Shown piece by piece: positions 16,935-26,737 of a stretch of 53,325 nt of DNA. The position numbers and the translations under genes are program-made. How positions within the stretch are numbered: position 1 is the first letter of the stretch; each line of letters begins with the position of its first letter. Below the pieces are notes generated by a model. It was not told the origin of the DNA and made no database searches. It was given only the letters and a program-made list of their open reading frames with translations. Origin of the DNA: SKVR01 sp964453995 (GTDB taxonomy: Bacteria > Bacteroidota > Bacteroidia > Bacteroidales > UBA7960); assembly GCA_964453995.1 (NCBI GenBank), contig CAYVQC010000028.1:1-53325 (forward strand). The letters run 5' to 3'.

Positions 16935-19370
16935 TTACAAATGTTTTTTACCTATTCCCAGCAGTTTCTTCCACCAGCTTCTTTTTCCTGCAATCACCTG
17001 GTCATCGTAATATCCGTATCCTGCACCATACCCTCCGTAATAATAGCCATACGAATACCCTTTATCGTACCCGTAGCTGGAGTATTCCTTGTCAACCGCA
17101 TTGAGCACTACCGAAAGATTATTGATGTGGCTTTCGCTGATCAGGCGGTTCACATTCTGTATAAACATACGCTTGGAATAGTTGGCCTTAAAGATATAAA
17201 TAGGATAGTCAGACATAAGAATGCTTTTCATACCGTCTGTAACAATTCCCACGGGTGGGTTGTCCACAATCACATAGTCGTACCTGGATTTCAGGTAGTT
17301 GATCATTTCGTCCATTCTTGGGGTAAGGATCAGTTCCGATGGATTGGGGGGCACGGGTCCTGCCGTAATAAAATCAAGGTTTTTAACCTTTGAGGGTTGG
17401 ATACAGTCGTCAATGCCATCAATGTTGGAAAGGATGGTGCTGACCCCTTTGATGTTTTCAACGTTGAAACCCAGGTGGATTTTGGGTTTACGCATATCAA
17501 AGTCTATCACAATAACCTTCTTGTTGCTGAAAGCAAGGATACCGGCCAGGTTCATGGCAAAGAACGTTTTTCCTTCACCCGAGATGGTTGAGGTAACGGC
17601 CACCAGCTTTGGCCCTGCATCGTTGTTGATAAACTGCAGGTTGGTTCTTATGGCACGCAGAGCTTCTGAAATGAGTGATTTGGGTTTCTTTAGTACCAGC
17701 AACTGGTTGGGTGGTATCTCGCTCTTGTATTTCGGAATAACACCAATGACCGGTGCATGGGTATATTTAAGGATATCGTGCAGCGAGGGGATTTCATTAT
17801 AAAACAAGTATTTGAGCAAAAACACTCCCAGCCCCAGGAAGATAGCTGCCAGCAGGCTGCTGGCATAGATGCTTCGTGGCTTGGGAGAAATTGGCTGCCC
17901 CGGCACCCGCGAGCTTTCCAGTATCACACTTTGTGAAACATATCCGGCTTTGGAGATGGAGTATTCTGCCTTCTTTTCTACCAGTTGATTGTAAAACCGT
18001 TCATTGATAGAGTGCACCCTTTGCAGCATGGAGTATTCAATAAGGCTGTAGCGGCCTCCCTGGTTCAGGATCACATTCTCATAACTGTTGATACGGCTGG
18101 TAAGATCTTCTATGCGGCTATCCAACTGCTCCCTGAGGGTAGAAATACTTTCCATCACCATCCTTTTCTGAATATTGATCTGGTGGTTGAGAGATTGTAT
18201 CTGGCTGCTTTCCGGAGTTACCTGGTAGAGCAGCTGCTCTCGTTCAACCAGCAGATCCTGCAGGGTCTGAAGCATGCGTGATACCACCCCGCTGAATTCG
18301 CTACCGGCAAGAATGGCAATGAGCCTGAAAATATCGACCTGCTCATCATTACGCAGGCTTTTCTCAATCTCATTAAAGATGCTGTACTCCATCTGTAATT
18401 CAACGATCTGGTTTTCCATTTCGGCAACCCGTCCCTGTAACGTAGGCAGGGGGGTTAAGGCTACTTCATCTATGCCATGTTCCTTTTTAAACGATTCCAG
18501 TTCAATTTCAGAGTCAGACAGCTTATCAAACAACAAATCCAGCTGCTGATCAATAAACTCGAGAATATTATTGGCACTTTCAGCCTTTTTCTCCAGGTCG
18601 TAGATACTGAATTCTTCTGCAATAGTATTTACAATGTCGGCAGCTTTTTGCGGATTGTTTCCCTGGTAGGTGATCTGAATGGTTTTGGCTGCAGCATTCA
18701 ATACATTGATACGGATATCACGGCTGTAGGCCGAGGATAACGTTTCGGGGTTGTTGATAACAAAAAAGTAGGAATTGCGCGAAAACAAGCTTTGCTGTTC
18801 CCTGATGATATTATAATTCTGGATTTCAAAGCGAACATCCATTTCCGGCAGGTTACTCACGCCATTAATGTGTACGTCGCGCTTGAGCATTTCTCCTTTG
18901 AGGTTGTAAGACAGCACCACCTTGTCTTCACTTACAAAATCAACATACACAGGCACCCCATACAATGCGGGGTTTTTCACCTGTACCTGGGCAATGAAGG
19001 GAGAGTTTCGGTAAAGCTCGAAATTGAGTACTCGTCCTTTGGAGTAGTAAGTGATTTCCAATGGAAGTTTAGACAAAGCCCTTTTAAGAAAAACAGACGA
19101 GCGCATCAGTTCAATCTGCTTGGCCATATCGTCCTCATAAATATTGGCCGTAGGCAGTATCCTGGTGGCCTGGCTTTGGGCATCCATCTGCAGGATTGCT
19201 GAGGTTTGATAAATGGGAGGAGTATACCGCAGATATAGCCATGCGCCGCTCAGGGCAAGGATTACGAAGACGATTGGGAAAAGGATATTGCGTTTGGAAA
19301 TATAAAGAAACAGCTTTATATCCAGTTCGTCGTTGATGGCTGATATTTTTTTGGCTGCGGGATTGGTCAT
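16935..19370 (-). CDS. wzc: Polysaccharide co-polymerase with BY-type tyrosine autokinase
   Basis: An 811-aa inner-membrane protein. The N-terminal Wzz domain and first helix (about 28-50) are followed by a long periplasmic coiled coil (about 260-480), a GNVR-type segment and a second helix near 510. The cytoplasmic BY-kinase has Walker A with K601 in SGEGKT, Walker A' in VIDFDMRKPK, and Walker B in VIVDNPPVG. The tail (about 763-793) is a dense Tyr cluster (YGYDKGYSYGYYYGGYG), the autophosphorylation site of this class. It controls chain length and export together with Wza, encoded 3 nt upstream, which implies translational coupling. The matching phosphatase is probably the CpsB-type protein at 45136-45876. 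Confidence 0.95.
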   Translation of the reverse strand: MTNPAAKKISAINDELDIKLFLYISKRNILFPIVFVILALSGAWLYLRYTPPIYQTSAILQMDAQSQATRILPTANIYEDDMAKQIELMRSSVFLKRALSKLPLEITYYSKGRVLNFELYRNSPFIAQVQVKNPALYGVPVYVDFVSEDKVVLSYNLKGEMLKRDVHINGVSNLPEMDVRFEIQNYNIIREQQSLFSRNSYFFVINNPETLSSAYSRDIRINVLNAAAKTIQITYQGNNPQKAADIVNTIAEEFSIYDLEKKAESANNILEFIDQQLDLLFDKLSDSEIELESFKKEHGIDEVALTPLPTLQGRVAEMENQIVELQMEYSIFNEIEKSLRNDEQVDIFRLIAILAGSEFSGVVSRMLQTLQDLLVEREQLLYQVTPESSQIQSLNHQINIQKRMVMESISTLREQLDSRIEDLTSRINSYENVILNQGGRYSLIEYSMLQRVHSINERFYNQLVEKKAEYSISKAGYVSQSVILESSRVPGQPISPKPRSIYASSLLAAIFLGLGVFLLKYLFYNEIPSLHDILKYTHAPVIGVIPKYKSEIPPNQLLVLKKPKSLISEALRAIRTNLQFINNDAGPKLVAVTSTISGEGKTFFAMNLAGILAFSNKKVIVIDFDMRKPKIHLGFNVENIKGVSTILSNIDGIDDCIQPSKVKNLDFITAGPVPPNPSELILTPRMDEMINYLKSRYDYVIVDNPPVGIVTDGMKSILMSDYPIYIFKANYSKRMFIQNVNRLISESHINNLSVVLNAVDKEYSSYGYDKGYSYGYYYGGYGAGYGYYDDQVIAGKRSWWKKLLGIGKKHL

Positions 19371-19373
19371 GAT

Positions 19374-20135
19374 TTACTGGAACAAAGAATACACAAGGAG
19401 CGCTGTGGAAAGCAGCGTCAGATAGGGCCCTAAATTTTCCATAATTCTCTGCGGAACCCTTTCGCGAGGTTCTACATAGATGATATCGTTGGCCTGTATG
19501 ATCATATCTGCATCGCGAACCCCCTCAATTGTAGACAGATCGATAAGAAAAACCTGGGGGTCACTCAGGTCGCCTCTGATAAGTTTTACCTTACTGGCCC
19601 GCCCATCGGCAATTCCACCTGCCATGGCAAGGGCTTCAAAAATAGTAGTATGCGTATTCTCAAGATACACCACCTGTGAAGTACCGCCACGACCGCCAGG
19701 GAATATGGTAACCCTGTGGTTGGTAACCCTGAGCGTAACAAAGGGACGGTTGTAATAGGCAGAAAACTCCTGTTCCAGGAACTTTTCTGCTTCGCGAATA
19801 GTCATCCCGCTTAGTTTTACCCTGCCCATAACCGGCAGCTTTACCATACCGTCAAATTCTACAATGTAATTCTGATCGCCCCTTAGTTGCTGTGTGATGG
19901 GAGTAATGGGATCGATAAGCCGCTCCCCGTCATTGGTATATAGTCGGAAAAAGAGCTCATCATTGGGCGCCAGCCTGTACTCTTCAATTACGGGCTCATC
20001 AGGAAATTCAGCATAATCATACCCCGAAGGAGTGCGCAGCATCCGCTCGGGGTTTAATAGCTGACAGGATGAAAAAAGTAATAATACGATTGGTAAAGCC
20101 CAAAATCGATTTGCTTGTAACCTGGCGTTTTTCAA
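19374..20135 (-). CDS. wza: Outer-membrane polysaccharide export lipoprotein (Wza type)
   Basis: A 253-aa protein with a lipoprotein signal (LLLFSSC), a Poly_export domain (about 55-150, with RLAPNDELFFRLY) and an SLBB-like domain (about 160-220). It forms the outer-membrane portal for the polymer and partners with the Wzc kinase encoded 3 nt downstream. A predicted C-terminal helix (YLTLLSTALLVYSL) matches the membrane-spanning end of Wza-type proteins. Start choice: the frame runs up to TTG at 20162, but that codon is part of a TACTTTTG promoter box. The next candidate is TTG at 20135, which gives a sound signal peptide. There is no ATG before the lipobox, so a non-ATG start is required. 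Confidence 0.88.
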   Translation of the reverse strand: MKNARLQANRFWALPIVLLLFSSCQLLNPERMLRTPSGYDYAEFPDEPVIEEYRLAPNDELFFRLYTNDGERLIDPITPITQQLRGDQNYIVEFDGMVKLPVMGRVKLSGMTIREAEKFLEQEFSAYYNRPFVTLRVTNHRVTIFPGGRGGTSQVVYLENTHTTIFEALAMAGGIADGRASKVKLIRGDLSDPQVFLIDLSTIEGVRDADMIIQANDIIYVEPRERVPQRIMENLGPYLTLLSTALLVYSLFQ

Positions 20136-20159
20136 TGCAATGTTAATTTTTTTAGTTTG

Positions 20160-20167
20160 CAAAAGTA
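20160..20167 (-). promoter_or_regulatory. -7 box for the wza-wzc-rfbC-wecA operon
   Basis: The minus strand reads TACTTTTG, an exact TAnnTTTG match, about 25 nt before the TTG start at 20135. A small hairpin (GATCAA 20214-20219 with TTGATC 20224-20229) lies between the upstream glycosyltransferase gene and this box. Confidence 0.5.
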
Positions 20168-20349
20168 CAAAAGCTTTGGCTGAACACCTTAAAATTGTTT
20201 GTTTTTAACAGTGGATCAACGGCTTGATCGCTATTTGTGAACTCACAATTAACAAATATATTGCATAGATAAAAAATCCCGGCCAGAATTTGGTTTTACC
20301 GGATTGAGCAGGATAGAAAATTGCAGATCGGAAACTGTAAAGACGATTT

Positions 20350-21579
20350 TCAGGCAACCTTAGAAACCCTTCGTTTTCTTTCATTGAAATTAACTCTTCC
20401 CAGCAGACCATCATAAAGCTTCTCCATATCGTTTACCAGTCTCATAAAGTGAAATTTCTCCCCTACCTGTGTCCAACCGCTTTGAGAGAAATCCTTTCTC
20501 ATTTGGTCATCCTCTACCAGTTGTAGCAGTTGAGAAGCAAAACCTTTCAGATCTTCTCTATCGGCAAGCAATGCAGTTTTTCCTTCTACCACAACATTCT
20601 CTACCCCTCCTACCCTGGTAGAAACAACCGGTTTTCCGGCAGCCTGAGCTTCAATAAGGCTTACGGGTGTGCCTTCATTCAAAGAGGTAAGTGCCACGAT
20701 ATCAAGTCCGGCAGTTACATAGTCCATTTCGGTGATCCAGCTGGTAAAGGTAAGCGGAGCCGGTTTATATTCACCCACCCCGTTTACGTAGTTAATGCCA
20801 AGATTTATAGCTTTTTGCTTGATAATCTCCCTGGATTCTCCATCACCCACAATAAAAGCACGGATCTTTTTATTGGTTTGTGTCTGTAAAATTTTCAATG
20901 CCTCAAGAAAGAGCGAGTGGTTCTTTATGGGTACCAGGCGTCCTATAATACCTATGGCGATTTCATCTTCAGCGATTTTGTAACGCTCTCTGAAGGCAGC
21001 CCGCTTGGCAGGCATATTTTCCCTGAAGCGCGACAGGTCGAAACCCAGAGGCACTACACTGATTCTATCTTCTTCACAAATGCTGTATTTATGGGCAAGC
21101 TCATATTTTTGCAAATCACTGATGGCAATAATCTGGCTGCTTCTTTTGGCAAGAAACCGCTCTACAGATTTGTAAAAGGTGGTCTTTGCTGGTCCGAAAT
21201 AGGAATCGAAAACGTGCCCGTGGAAAGTATGAACTATTACCGGCACATTCATGCTTATGGCGGCATGCCTGCCCAGAGCACCAGCCTTAGAGGCATGGGT
21301 ATGAACAATGTCGGGCCTGAAATCGCGTATCAGGGATTTCAGCTTGCGAAAGGCATAAAAATCATGGAAAGGAGATAGCTCACGTAGCATTTCCGGTATT
21401 ATTACCGGTTCAACACCAAGCTGTTTTACAATATATTCCGAATTTTTCTCACTTGGATCATTGGGGCCACCCACCAGAAGGGTTTCGTATTCGTTGTTAA
21501 GATATTTGGTGAGGTATGCAGCATTATAGGTAGGACCTCCGAGATTGAATCTGTTGAGAATGCGTAAAATTCTTGGCAT
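20350..21579 (-). CDS. Glycosyltransferase family 4 (GT-B)
   Basis: A 409-aa cytoplasmic or membrane-associated glycosyltransferase. The N-terminal half has the GGPTYNA glycine loop and the VHTHASKAGALGR block. The C-terminal half has IGIIGRLVPIKNHSLF and the nucleotide-sugar motif EGTPVSLIEAQAAGKPVVST, typical of GT4 retaining enzymes. It probably adds one sugar of the repeat unit to a lipid-linked acceptor; donor and linkage cannot be read. It sits between asnB and wza on the same strand and has its own -7 box, so it may be a separate transcription unit. Confidence 0.92.
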   Translation of the reverse strand: MPRILRILNRFNLGGPTYNAAYLTKYLNNEYETLLVGGPNDPSEKNSEYIVKQLGVEPVIIPEMLRELSPFHDFYAFRKLKSLIRDFRPDIVHTHASKAGALGRHAAISMNVPVIVHTFHGHVFDSYFGPAKTTFYKSVERFLAKRSSQIIAISDLQKYELAHKYSICEEDRISVVPLGFDLSRFRENMPAKRAAFRERYKIAEDEIAIGIIGRLVPIKNHSLFLEALKILQTQTNKKIRAFIVGDGESREIIKQKAINLGINYVNGVGEYKPAPLTFTSWITEMDYVTAGLDIVALTSLNEGTPVSLIEAQAAGKPVVSTRVGGVENVVVEGKTALLADREDLKGFASQLLQLVEDDQMRKDFSQSGWTQVGEKFHFMRLVNDMEKLYDGLLGRVNFNERKRRVSKVA

Positions 21580-21611
21580 TGACTACTTCGGTTACTGGGC
21601 GAAAATTTCTG

Positions 21612-21638
21612 CAAAACTACTAAAAAGCAGTTAAACAA
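21612..21638 (-). promoter_or_regulatory. Promoter candidate for the GT4 gene
   Basis: On the minus strand TTG (21636-21638) is followed after 16 nt by TAGTTTTG (21612-21619), which matches TAnnTTTG. The spacing is slightly shorter than the usual 17-23 nt. Confidence 0.5.
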
Positions 21639-21649
21639 GAGTTAAATTG

Positions 21650-23548
21650 TCATGAATTATTGCGATGAAACTTCTCATACCAATGTTGAAAAACCGCTAT
21701 ACTCCAAACCTGTGCATGTATTTCGCCGGGGTTGGAAGAAAAGAGTTTTTTCTTCAAATTGTTAATAACTTTTGGTTCAAATATTCTCTGCTCCCTTATA
21801 TAATCCTCATCCAACCATTTTTTGAGGATGGTATCTTTGAGCTCCCTGCGGAACCATGACAACAAAGGCACTTCAAATCCCTGTTTTGGCCTGTGGTACA
21901 ACTCAGGGGGCAACATATCCCTGAAGGCATCTCTGAGGATACGCTTTCTGCCTGTTTTGTCAATTTTAAAATGATCGGGCATAGAAAAAACAAGATTTAC
22001 CAGATCATGATCCAGGAATGGCACACGCACTTCCAGTGAATTGCCCATCGACATCATGTCTACCTTGGTAAGCATATCATTGGTCAGTACCAGGTGCATG
22101 TCGTTGCGCAATATGCTGTTGATATCTCCTGAAAAAGAGGTGAACCGGGTCAAGGCCTTTTTGCGGGTACGGTATTCTTCGTTCATGGGAGATGATATCA
22201 GAAGCTTAGCAGGATAGTCTTCATCGGTAAAGGCAGCCCATCGCCAGTACCGGTCGGGGTGAGACATATTGATTCCCTTGCCAAAGCGATACAGCTGCCT
22301 GATGCGATTGCCCAGGGCAGTGCTGCGCGATTGTGGCAGGGGAGCAAGCAGCGGGTGAAAAGTCCTCAGCAGGGAAGCCGCCATACCACCCTGCAGGGCA
22401 CGAAAATGGGCCATATGTTTGTTGTACCCCGCAAACATTTCGTCGGCACCATCGCCCGAGAGAGCCACTGTAACTTCACGCCTTGTTTCACGACTCAGGA
22501 TGTGCACCGCCAGTGCTGATGAGTCGGCAAAAGGTTCATCGGTATAATCGAGCACATCAAAAAGACAACCCAGCAGATCATTGGTAGTGAGGGAGAATTC
22601 CGTATGGTCGGTGTTGTGCATCCGGGCCACACTCCTGGCATAGCGGGTCTCGTCAAACATGGGTTCATCTTTAAAGCCAATGGAGAATGTGCGCAACTTT
22701 TCCACATGCCTTGCGGCAAGCGCCACAACAACACTGCTGTCGATACCACCACTCAGGAAAGCCCCCAGGGGAACATCGGAAACCAACCGTTTCACTACCG
22801 CTTCTTCCATATACTTCCTAAGTAATTCTATACCCTTATCGTAAGACATACCCGCATACCTGGGCAATGCTTCATCAGGCAGGGCGTAGTAGCAGCATGA
22901 TTCAACCGTTGTTCCTTTTACCTTCATCCAGTGGCCTGGCATGAGCTTTCGCACCCCCTGGTAAATACACCATGGCCCGGGGATATAATTAAGTTGAAAA
23001 TAGATATGCATGGAAGCCGGGTCGATGTGTCGGGGGATACCAAGATGAAGCAACGCTTTCATTTCTGAAGCAAAAAGCAACCGCTGCCCATCCTGGTAAT
23101 ACAGCAATGGCTTGATGCCAAATCGATCTCTGGCAAGCAAAAGGGACCCTTCCCTGTGATCGAAAAAGGCAAAGGCAAAAAACCCCTGCAAATCGTTGAT
23201 CCCATCGGGGCCTTTGTCAATGAGCCATTTCAGCAGCACCTCGGTATCACTGTGGGTACGAAAGGCTACTCCAATGGCAAGCAGTTTTTCTCGCAATGTC
23301 CTGAAGTTGTAAATCTCGCCATTGAATACCAGGGAATAGTTTCCGGAATCATCGTGAAAAGGTTGATTTGCGGCATCCGAAACATCAATAATGGAAAGGC
23401 GGCTGTGCCCCAGGCCCACATGGTCGAGAAAAAAACCTGCCTGGACTTCGGGGCCGCGTTTACTCAGTGAGGCAAGGGCCTTGTCAATGCCTGAAACACT
23501 TGATTCAACAGGGCCGGAAAAAGAAAACACACCGCAGATACCGCACAT
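21650..23548 (-). CDS. asnB: Asparagine synthase-like glutamine amidotransferase
   Basis: A 632-aa protein with an N-terminal class II glutaminase domain, starting MCGICG with Cys2 as the nucleophile. The C-terminal synthetase domain has the PP-loop LSGGIDSSVV and ALSGDGADE. This is the asparagine synthetase B architecture. In polysaccharide clusters such proteins often amidate a sugar carboxylate instead; WbpS of the Pseudomonas aeruginosa O6 cluster is a known example. The neighbours here (GT4, wza, wzc, and uronic-acid genes at 41-45 kb) make that role likely. Free asparagine synthesis remains possible. The gene is first in the minus-strand polysaccharide run. Confidence 0.9.
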   Translation of the reverse strand: MCGICGVFSFSGPVESSVSGIDKALASLSKRGPEVQAGFFLDHVGLGHSRLSIIDVSDAANQPFHDDSGNYSLVFNGEIYNFRTLREKLLAIGVAFRTHSDTEVLLKWLIDKGPDGINDLQGFFAFAFFDHREGSLLLARDRFGIKPLLYYQDGQRLLFASEMKALLHLGIPRHIDPASMHIYFQLNYIPGPWCIYQGVRKLMPGHWMKVKGTTVESCCYYALPDEALPRYAGMSYDKGIELLRKYMEEAVVKRLVSDVPLGAFLSGGIDSSVVVALAARHVEKLRTFSIGFKDEPMFDETRYARSVARMHNTDHTEFSLTTNDLLGCLFDVLDYTDEPFADSSALAVHILSRETRREVTVALSGDGADEMFAGYNKHMAHFRALQGGMAASLLRTFHPLLAPLPQSRSTALGNRIRQLYRFGKGINMSHPDRYWRWAAFTDEDYPAKLLISSPMNEEYRTRKKALTRFTSFSGDINSILRNDMHLVLTNDMLTKVDMMSMGNSLEVRVPFLDHDLVNLVFSMPDHFKIDKTGRKRILRDAFRDMLPPELYHRPKQGFEVPLLSWFRRELKDTILKKWLDEDYIREQRIFEPKVINNLKKKLFSSNPGEIHAQVWSIAVFQHWYEKFHRNNS

Positions 23549-23712
23549 TGGAGAAAGTATTTAATTAGTTTTCTGCAAGAAAAGGCATAACTCACATTCC
23601 TGAAGGAAGGGGAAGTCAGCAACCACTATTTTATACCCATAGCATGAAAACTCATGTGATTCAGCTACAGAAACAGGTTTTTTTGCAGGGTACACAAAAT
23701 TGTAAAATCTGA

Positions 23713-23751
23713 GCAATAAACAGGGGCTGCATAGGTGTTTGCAAGCCCCTG
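23713..23751 (-). terminator. Terminator candidate after lpdA
   Basis: An 8-bp perfect stem CAGGGGCT/AGCCCCTG (arms within 23721-23751) lies 27 nt after the lpdA stop. On the minus strand it is followed by TTTATTGC, a weak U tract. Confidence 0.5.
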
Positions 23752-23777
23752 AATATATTCGGCGAATTCATTATGGG

Positions 23778-25169
23778 TTATAAATGGATTACCTCATCAT
23801 AAGCGGCAGCGGTAGCTTCCATCATGGCCTCACTCATGGTGGGATGCGGATGCACCGCTTTGATGATTTCTTGTCCTGTAGTTTCCAGCTTGCGGGCCAC
23901 TACCGCTTCGGCAATCATTTCAGTAACATTATTTCCAATCATGTGTACACCCAGCAGTTCACCGTATTTGGCATCAAAGATCACCTTTACAAAGCCGTCT
24001 TTATTTCCGGCGGCACTTGCCTTGCCCGAAGCGGAGAAGGGAAACTTACCCACTTTGAGTTCATAGCCGGCTTCTTTGGCTGCCTTTTCGGTATAACCCA
24101 CCGAGGCCACCTCCGGGCTGCAGTAGGTACATCCGGGAATATTGTTGTAATTGATGGGTTCGGGATGGTGCCCTGCAATCTTTTCCACACACACAATTCC
24201 TTCTGCTGATGCAACATGCGCCAGAGCCTGACCCGAAACGGCGTCGCCAATGGCGTAATATCCCTCCACACCGGTACGGTAATATTCATCCACTACGATC
24301 TTGCCGTTTTCCACTTTAATACCGGTCTCTTCAAGGCCGATATTTTCAATATTGGCAGTGATACCCACCGCAGAAAGGACAATATCAGCCTCTACAATTT
24401 CTTCACCCTTTTTGGTTTTGATCTTTACCCTGCACTTTTCTCCTGAAGTATCCACCTCTTCCACAGTGGAGCTGGTCATTACTTTCATGCCGGATTTTTT
24501 GAAGGAACGTTCCAGCTGTTTGGATACATCTTCATCTTCCACAGGAACAATATTGGGCATAAACTCAACCAGGGTAACCTTTGTACCAATGGCATTATAA
24601 AAATAGGCAAACTCCGACCCGATAGCTCCTGACCCCACAACAACCATACTTTCGGGTTGCTTTTCCAGCACCATGGCTTTGCGGTAACCAATAATTTTTT
24701 CCCCGTCCTGTTTCAGATTGGGCAGCTCGCGCGAGCGCGCACCGGTAGCAATGAGGATATGTTTGGCCTCATATTGGGTTTCGTTACCGTCTTCTCCTTT
24801 AACGAGTACTTTTTTGCCGGGCAGTACTTTCCCAAAGCCTACCAGGTGATCGATCTTATTTTTCTTGAAAAGAAACTGTATCCCTTTGCTCATACCTGCA
24901 GCAACTTCGCGACTACGTTTTACCATTGCGGGCAGGTCAGCCTGGGCTTCGCCGGAAACAGCCACACCATAATCGCCGGCATGCTTCAGATATTCAAACA
25001 CATTGGCACTCTTGAGCAAGGCCTTGGTGGGAATACATCCCCAGTTAAGACAAATACCACCCAGCTCAGCCTTTTCAACTACCCCAACCTTCATTCCCAG
25101 TTGCGATGCACGAATGGCAGCTACATAACCGCCAGGACCACTTCCAATAACAATCAGATCGTAATTCAT
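23778..25169 (-). CDS. lpdA: Dihydrolipoyl dehydrogenase (E3)
   Basis: A 463-aa flavoprotein of normal length. It reoxidises dihydrolipoyl groups of 2-oxoacid dehydrogenase or glycine cleavage complexes with NAD+. Signatures are the FAD-binding GSGPGGYVAA, the redox-active disulfide in GGICLNWGCIPTKAL, an NAD-binding GSGAIGSEFA, the second FAD motif YAIGD, and the C-terminal His-Glu pair in HPHPTMSEAMMEA. No E1, E2 or glycine cleavage genes are adjacent, so its partner complex is encoded elsewhere. It lies 94 nt downstream of an MFS transporter gene. Confidence 0.97.
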   Translation of the reverse strand: MNYDLIVIGSGPGGYVAAIRASQLGMKVGVVEKAELGGICLNWGCIPTKALLKSANVFEYLKHAGDYGVAVSGEAQADLPAMVKRSREVAAGMSKGIQFLFKKNKIDHLVGFGKVLPGKKVLVKGEDGNETQYEAKHILIATGARSRELPNLKQDGEKIIGYRKAMVLEKQPESMVVVGSGAIGSEFAYFYNAIGTKVTLVEFMPNIVPVEDEDVSKQLERSFKKSGMKVMTSSTVEEVDTSGEKCRVKIKTKKGEEIVEADIVLSAVGITANIENIGLEETGIKVENGKIVVDEYYRTGVEGYYAIGDAVSGQALAHVASAEGIVCVEKIAGHHPEPINYNNIPGCTYCSPEVASVGYTEKAAKEAGYELKVGKFPFSASGKASAAGNKDGFVKVIFDAKYGELLGVHMIGNNVTEMIAEAVVARKLETTGQEIIKAVHPHPTMSEAMMEATAAAYDEVIHL

Positions 25170-25263
25170 ATCAAAATCTATTTTAAATTCTTAAAGAGTT
25201 TACTATGCTAAATTAAATATTTTTCATGGCTTTGGGGATGACAATTCTCTTTTCATTCTCCAA

Positions 25264-26562
25264 TTATTCATTTGTTTTTTGCGGCTCATAAGGCAGCTTT
25301 ACCTTTCTTTCCGACCAGAGCATGTATACAGTCCCCAGGGCAAGGCTGGCCATAGCGATCACAAATGTAGTGGTGAATCCCCATGCTTCATAAAATGCAA
25401 TACCCAGCAAAGGAGCAAATAAGCTGCGCAATGCAGTAAGTACAAGATGAACCGACTGGTAATTACCGGCCTCCTCGGGCGGGCAGAAATATGCCGAACC
25501 GATAAACCACGTAAGGGCCATGGTGGCAGCAAATACACCATGAAACAGGATGTAGAATATCAGCATGTAATACAGGCGGATATCCCAGAATTCTATATAC
25601 GCAGGGAAATATTCTGTCAGGGTAAGAAACAGGATATAAACCAGCATGGAAGAAAAAGAAATGGCTGTAAAACGCCTTGGATCAATCTTTCCCATGAGCT
25701 TGCCAAAGAAAGGGAGAAGAATAATGGCCAGCACATTGTATCCGTTTTTATAGAATGCAATACTGGAATAGTTGAGCCCCAGCTCTGTTTCGAAAAACAG
25801 CACAATAACCGTTACCGAGCTCATAAACCCAAATCCATACAACATAAAACCTACCTGGAAGTCAAGAAAAGACCGGTTGGTGCGCAGTATGCGAACCATT
25901 CCCATTGCCGACTCCTTTACCGAATGCCAGAAACCGTTGGATTTTGCTGCTGCTGCAGGGGCATCAAAGGGGATGAGAGAAAGCAGAAAAACCGATATTA
26001 TACCCAATACAGCGGCCACAGGGAAAATATACACAAAAATGTAATTGTCTATATCCAGCAACCAGCCATAAAAGAAGGTTGTTACCATCATTACGATCTT
26101 GTTGAGGGTGGTGGCGTAGCTGTATAGTCTGCTGAAATTTTCGTGGCGGTAAGAGGTTTTCAGAAACAGGTTGATGGTGGGCCAAATGGCTGTATTTCCA
26201 AGGTAATAGACCAGAAAAATGAGCAGGAATAGATAGTGATATAACGAGTCACCACCCAATTGGTCAGCACTTCGGGGAAAAAAGAACAGTAAAATGAGAG
26301 GCAAACGCGAAAAAATTGCAGCACCACGAAGCATCCTTCTCTTGTTGCGGATGCGCTTAAGCCATTCATTCATGAAGATCAGCAGCAGGAATACAGCCAT
26401 ACTGAACTGAAACAACATGGCCAACTGGTAATTGGACCCCAGCAAACTCTTCACAAAAACAAATTCATTGAGGATGATCAGTCCGGCAATAATACCCTCC
26501 AGGAAGGAGTAGGACATATGCAGCACGAATGTCTTTCGCTCACGGGGTAGTAGTTCGCTCAT
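25264..26562 (-). CDS. MFS-type transporter, substrate unknown
   Basis: A 432-aa integral membrane protein with about twelve hydrophobic segments in two halves and a cytoplasmic loop near residues 200-225, as in the major facilitator superfamily. The short motif GKLMGKIDPRR after helix 8 resembles the MFS loop motif. No binding-site signature allows a substrate guess. A -7 box lies at 26600-26607. Its neighbours lpdA and the SRAP gene give no functional hint. Confidence 0.8.
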   Translation of the reverse strand: MSELLPRERKTFVLHMSYSFLEGIIAGLIILNEFVFVKSLLGSNYQLAMLFQFSMAVFLLLIFMNEWLKRIRNKRRMLRGAAIFSRLPLILLFFFPRSADQLGGDSLYHYLFLLIFLVYYLGNTAIWPTINLFLKTSYRHENFSRLYSYATTLNKIVMMVTTFFYGWLLDIDNYIFVYIFPVAAVLGIISVFLLSLIPFDAPAAAAKSNGFWHSVKESAMGMVRILRTNRSFLDFQVGFMLYGFGFMSSVTVIVLFFETELGLNYSSIAFYKNGYNVLAIILLPFFGKLMGKIDPRRFTAISFSSMLVYILFLTLTEYFPAYIEFWDIRLYYMLIFYILFHGVFAATMALTWFIGSAYFCPPEEAGNYQSVHLVLTALRSLFAPLLGIAFYEAWGFTTTFVIAMASLALGTVYMLWSERKVKLPYEPQKTNE

Positions 26563-26599
26563 CTCTCTATCTCAGCAAATCTGTTTTGAATTTGTGAGG

Positions 26600-26607
26600 C
26601 AAAATTA
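26600..26607 (-). promoter_or_regulatory. -7 box for the MFS transporter gene
   Basis: The minus strand reads TAATTTTG, an exact TAnnTTTG match, 37 nt before the start codon at 26562. No TTG was found at the -33 position. Confidence 0.45.
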
Positions 26608-26737
26608 CACCTTTGAAGTTTATTGCATGCCCTATTTTGTGATAAAGTAAACATCCCTGTGACTTTAATCCTGTAAACACTCCCCGGCTGCATAAATCAG
26701 CTGAAATTACATATGGTTATATCTCTACATTTACTTT

